Assembly: GCF_022179385.1 (NCBI RefSeq)
Contig: NZ_BPQS01000009.1
Span: 62,001 to 126,000, forward strand
Reading direction: 5' to 3'
Length of the DNA: 64,000 nt
Origin: Methylobacterium longum
GTDB lineage: Bacteria > Pseudomonadota > Alphaproteobacteria > Rhizobiales > Beijerinckiaceae
A model generated the notes under the pieces. That model worked only from the letters and a program-made list of their open reading frames with translations, was not told the origin of the DNA and ran no database searches. Below, piece by piece: positions 63,167-64,000 of the stretch (position 1 is the stretch's first letter; the number at the start of each line of letters is the position of its first letter). Position numbers and translations under genes: made by a program.

Positions 63167-64000
63167 ATGCTGTTCGCGCAGCTGCCCGACGAGCTGTTCA
63201 AGCCGCTGGCCGCGTCGAGCCGCGGCTTCAACGCCGCCCTGCTCCTGCACCTGCACCGGCGCGTCCTCGGCGCGGAACCGGTCCGCAAGGCCGAACTACT
63301 CGCTGAGATCGGCGACTTCGCTGCCGGCTGGAGCGATCCGGAGGTCGGCGGCGACGAGCCGATCTCCGCCGACCCGGCCGAGCGCCGGGCGGCGCTCTAC
63401 CGGCGCCTGCTCGAGACCGGCTGGCTGATCGAGCGCCGGGAGCGCTACGTGCCGGTGGTGGAATTCGACCCCGAGGCCCGCCTGCTCCTGGAGGAGCTGT
63501 CGCGGCTGGAGCGCGGCGAGACGCGCTCCTATGGCGGCGCCGTGCTGGAGGTCCTGGGGGGGCTGGAGAGCGCCCTGTCGGATCCTGGAAGTCGCTCGGA
63601 GGCCTTGTCGAACGCCGCTCGGGCCGCCGCCGCCTTCCTCTCCCACGTGCGCGGGCTCGCCGCCGGGATGCGCAAGGTCGAGGAGCGGATCCTGCGCGAG
63701 CCGGATCGGGCCAAGACCTTCCGGCTGTTCTTCGAGGAGTTCGTCGAGCGCCACCTGATCAGCGACTACCGGACGCTGCACACCCGCTTCAATCCGTTCC
63801 GCTTCCGCGCCAGCGTGGTCCGCGAGGCCGGCCGGGCGCTGCGCGACGCCCTCACGATCCGGGCCTTGGCCGAGGGGCTGATCCGGGAGGGGCGCAGCCC
63901 CGACCTCGACACGGCTCAGCGGGCGGTCCGCTCGGATCTGGCGCAGATCCTCGCGGTGTTCGAGGGCCTCGACAACCATCTCGACGCGGTCGACGCCGTC
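63167..64000 (+). CDS. Wadjet JetA-like protein, N-terminal part (cut by window end)
   Basis: 278 codons visible, open to the last base. Starts MLFAQLPDELFKPLAASSRG with an N-terminal winged-helix-like segment (AALYRRLLETGWLIERRERY), then long helices (LLLEELSRLERGETRSYGGA, AFLSHVRGLAAGMRKVEERI) and a FVERHLISDYRTLHTRFNPF block. This layout, a kleisin/MukF-like N-domain with helical arms, matches JetA of the Wadjet system, an SMC-like complex (JetA, B, C with nuclease JetD) that cleaves closed circular plasmids. jetB, jetC and jetD would be expected downstream, outside the window. Identification is by pattern memory, not alignment. Confidence 0.65.
   Translation, partial: MLFAQLPDELFKPLAASSRGFNAALLLHLHRRVLGAEPVRKAELLAEIGDFAAGWSDPEVGGDEPISADPAERRAALYRRLLETGWLIERRERYVPVVEFDPEARLLLEELSRLERGETRSYGGAVLEVLGGLESALSDPGSRSEALSNAARAAAAFLSHVRGLAAGMRKVEERILREPDRAKTFRLFFEEFVERHLISDYRTLHTRFNPFRFRASVVREAGRALRDALTIRALAEGLIREGRSPDLDTAQRAVRSDLAQILAVFEGLDNHLDAVDAV

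Overview
The window looks like a chromosomal segment of a GC-rich, motile, Gram-negative alphaproteobacterium of the Hyphomicrobiales, most likely Methylobacterium or a close relative. Reasons: very high third-position GC, an ATP12-type F1-ATPase assembly factor, a CtrA-type box in front of fliL, an alphaproteobacterial flagellar block with DUF6468 and a MotE-like protein, a PQQ-dependent dehydrogenase, a cobalamin riboswitch and a spore-photoproduct-lyase-like radical SAM protein. The genus is inferred from gene content. No tRNA, rRNA, CRISPR array, insertion sequence or prophage was seen.

Layout. 1-7.4 kb is a metal and cofactor acquisition region: the tail of a MarR regulator, a decayed COG0523 GTPase, a ZnuD-like TonB receptor divergent from it with three operator-like repeats between them, and a second TonB receptor plus PepSY membrane protein behind a cobalamin riboswitch. 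8-27 kb is mostly housekeeping: an RluC-type pseudouridine synthase, an HAD phosphatase, ATP12, glutathione peroxidase, a class III aminotransferase, a CorC/HlyC-type CBS protein, an App1-type phosphatase, an MFS carrier and PriA. 27-36 kb has a thioredoxin/LON-domain/Trm112 operon, a glutathionyl-hydroquinone reductase, an AlgX-like protein, a run of SPL-like radical SAM, 2H phosphoesterase and PAP2 genes, a PilZ protein and a Tat-exported oxidoreductase.

36.4-43.3 kb holds two back-to-back flagellar operons, flgF-flgG-flgA-flgH (minus) and fliL-fliM-DUF6468-motE-like (plus), sharing a 256 bp control region. 44-48.5 kb is a minus-strand operon: YejF-like ABC ATPase, phosphopentomutase, DUF1192 and a leucine-rich-repeat protein kinase. 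48.5-56 kb has a CoA transferase, lytic transglycosylase, esterase, O-antigen-ligase-like protein, PQQ dehydrogenase and ankyrin protein. 56-63 kb has UvrB with a long N-terminal extension, a membrane protein/winged-helix regulator pair with a perfect palindrome in front, UppS-like prenyltransferase, CoaBC and a secreted FKBP. The right edge cuts a gene resembling jetA of the Wadjet (SMC-like) anti-plasmid system.

Most notable: (i) the COG0523 pseudogene and ZnuD-like receptor sharing candidate Zur-type boxes; (ii) a cobalamin riboswitch and a metal-operator-like palindrome stacked in front of one TonB/PepSY operon; (iii) FliM with three FliN-like tryptophan peptides at exact 20-residue spacing; (iv) the LRR-kinase fusion; (v) CoaBC without the usual catalytic cysteine and a PQQ dehydrogenase without the usual catalytic aspartate; (vi) the candidate Wadjet locus at the edge.
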